A program made the position numbers and the translations under genes. Below are positions 6,918-7,810 of a stretch of 7,810 nt of DNA, in pieces. Origin of the DNA: an archaeon. Its GTDB lineage: Archaea; Thermoproteota; Nitrososphaeria; Nitrososphaerales; CADDZS01. The number at the start of each line of letters is the position of its first letter. Position 1 is the first letter of the stretch. The notes beneath the pieces are model-generated. The model saw only the letters and a list, made by a program, of their open reading frames with translations, did not search any database and had not been told where the DNA came from. Where the stretch lies: positions 1 through 7,810 of the forward strand of contig JAJYUX010000077.1 of the NCBI GenBank assembly GCA_021792315.1, read 5' to 3'.

Positions 6918-7395
6918 CTAATTGTTTGAAGAGGTACAAATCAATTCGTTGATTGTTCTGACCGCTATGAAAGCTTGCTTGAAGGCAGGCGAATCCTCCG
7001 AAAGCAGATTTCTAATGACTGCTAGAGCTATAAGCGTCTTGCCACTTCCAGTGGGGGCATCAAGTGAGACTCGTTTTCCTTCTTTGATCGACTTTACAAT
7101 GCGCTCGATCACCTTCGATTGCCACGGACGGTATTCGAATCTTGGAGAATGCTCGCTTCCTGTTTTTGAGATTGTTCTGGCTCCGAGCACCGGAATTGGC
7201 TCGGATTCAAAATATCCGCATTGTGTGCACTGTAGCTTCCCTTGGGCTAAAGCTCGTTCCCAGTCTGCGAGGCCTCTCCTCGGCAGTGATTGTGCTTCCA
7301 TCGTGCAATGTTATCGCACTTATGGGTGGTTTTCGAGGAGGCTTTTGTGATTCGCAGTACATACAAGGTCGGCGATGAGGATAACAAAAATCCAC
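6918..7395 (-). pseudogene. XPD/Rad3-like SF2 helicase, frameshifted and truncated remnant
   Basis: The frame from ATG 7301 gives 127 residues: a CTQC pair (C25, C28), a Q-motif-like EYRPWQ at 56-61, Walker A DAPTGSGKT at 81-89, then FIAVRTINEL at 111-120, resembling motif Ia of XPD/DinG-type helicases. It stops seven residues later, where a complete enzyme needs several hundred more residues with DEAH box and motifs III-VI. Upstream, another frame (GTG 7395 to about 7276) encodes PCMYCESQKPP and TLHDGSTITAEE, which looks like the first half of the same zinc ribbon. One extra base between about 7262 and 7285 would join the two frames. The gene therefore seems broken twice, by a shift near the N-terminus and by loss of the C-terminus, where the neighbouring membrane protein gene now begins. 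An alternative is a short standalone ATP-binding protein starting at 7301, or a sequencing error for the shift. Confidence 0.65.
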
Positions 7396-7400
7396 TAGAT

Positions 7401-7416
7401 GTTGCAGATTTGCAAC
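7401..7416 (+). repeat. Hairpin resembling an IS200/IS605 left end
   Basis: GTTGCA, loop GATT, TGCAAC: a perfect 6-bp stem with a four-base loop, 46 bases before the tnpB start. IS200/IS605 elements carry short subterminal hairpins recognised by TnpA at each end, and this position is right for the left end. The exact element boundary and the target motif next to it cannot be fixed without the empty site or the right end. Confidence 0.45.
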
Positions 7417-7422
7417 CTTTCA

Positions 7423-7431
7423 TTCTAAAAT
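7423..7431. promoter_or_regulatory. AT-rich box between helicase remnant and tnpB
   Basis: TTCTAAAAT lies about 36 bases before the tnpB ATG on the plus strand. Read on the minus strand it is ATTTTAGAA, about 31 bases before the GTG at 7395. It could serve as a TATA box in either direction; the spacing to tnpB is slightly long for a leaderless start at 7463. Confidence 0.25.
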
Positions 7432-7462
7432 CAAGTGACTTTCTCTTTTGTGCCTGCCTTCT

Positions 7463-7810
7463 ATGTTAGCAAGGAAGTCTGTCAAGCAGTCATTCAGGCC
7501 TTCTGAATCTGTTCTCTCGCTGATGCAAGAATATAGAAGGATGACGAATTTCTGCATCAGAATGGGTCTGGATAATAACACATCCACATTGAGGAAGCTT
7601 TCCTTGTTGACATACCAAGAGCTGAAGGTCTTTCACGTCCCATCTTGCTTCAAACTCTGTGCCATCTCTAAAGCTGCCGGAATACTAGCTTCAAGAAAGA
7701 AATCGGTCAAGCGAGGAATCCCTACAAAGGATCCATACCTGAAGAAACTCACTCTATTATCTTCGTATCATTTTAGAATCTTGAACGAAAACCTCCGAAT
7801 TCCACTAGAG
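7463..7810 (+). CDS. tnpB: TnpB-family RNA-guided nuclease of an IS200/IS605 (IS1341-type) element, N-terminal part only
   Basis: The frame runs from ATG 7463 to the right edge, 116 codons without stop. The N-terminal region (RPSESVLSLMQEYRRMTNFCI) and especially AISKAAGILASRKKSVKRG at 67-85, followed by PTKDPYLKK and an IPL ending, match the N-terminal half of archaeal TnpB proteins. TnpB is a nuclease guided by an omega RNA derived from the element's right end; it cuts targets beside a short motif and helps the element persist. The RuvC Asp/Glu residues, zinc finger and omega RNA region lie beyond the window, so activity cannot be judged. No tnpA is visible on the left side, which suggests a TnpB-only element unless tnpA lies to the right. 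An in-frame stop at 7436-7438 limits the start; TTG 7448 is the only other option, and ATG 7463 is preferred. Confidence 0.85.
   Translation, partial: MLARKSVKQSFRPSESVLSLMQEYRRMTNFCIRMGLDNNTSTLRKLSLLTYQELKVFHVPSCFKLCAISKAAGILASRKKSVKRGIPTKDPYLKKLTLLSSYHFRILNENLRIPLE

Noticed and set aside
1..7810. CRISPR array to accompany the Cas4-like gene
   Set aside because: No regularly spaced direct repeats of 20-40 bases were seen anywhere in the window.

Overview
The window looks archaeal. It carries a thermopsin-type acid protease, a DUF6114-type membrane protein, a solo Cas4-like nuclease and an archaeal-style TnpB. Several start codons have almost no leader and an AT-rich box centred about 26-31 bases upstream, the layout expected of leaderless archaeal transcripts, and I see no convincing Shine-Dalgarno sequences. 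Thaumarchaeota (Nitrososphaeria, soil or acidic-habitat lineages) or Bathyarchaeia would fit. That placement is inferred from gene families, not from a marker gene.

Layout. Positions 1-2264 (minus) hold a secreted thermopsin-family protein that runs off the left edge, with a signal peptide, a thermopsin domain and a C-terminal part with InlB-like repeats. Positions 2527-3036 (minus) encode an Imm-5-like 'putative immunity protein'. Three genes on the plus strand follow: a small two-helix membrane protein (3157-3378), a Cas4-like PD-(D/E)XK nuclease with a complete Cys set (3468-4244) and a beta-class carbonic anhydrase (4315-4815). A roughly 500-base convergent spacer (4816-5317) has no credible gene but contains several inverted repeats. 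Positions 5318-6877 (minus) encode a multi-pass membrane protein with a DUF6114-like N-terminus, a possible PH-like middle and an exported C-terminal domain.

The right end is a damaged, mobile-element zone. Positions 6918-7395 (minus) hold the first part of an XPD/Rad3-like helicase, both frameshifted and cut off soon after the Walker A region. A 6-bp hairpin at 7401-7416 resembles an IS200/IS605 left end. It is followed by the first 116 codons of a TnpB-family RNA-guided nuclease (7463 to the right edge), with no tnpA in view.

How the genes fit together: there is no clear operon. The plus-strand genes are 70-90 bases apart and at least two have their own promoter-like box. Nuclease, immunity-like protein, broken helicase and TnpB together give the window an accessory or defence-flavoured look, but I cannot show a coherent new system. 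The points best worth follow-up are the solo Cas4-like gene, the structured spacer at 4872-4954, and the helicase remnant against the TnpB element.
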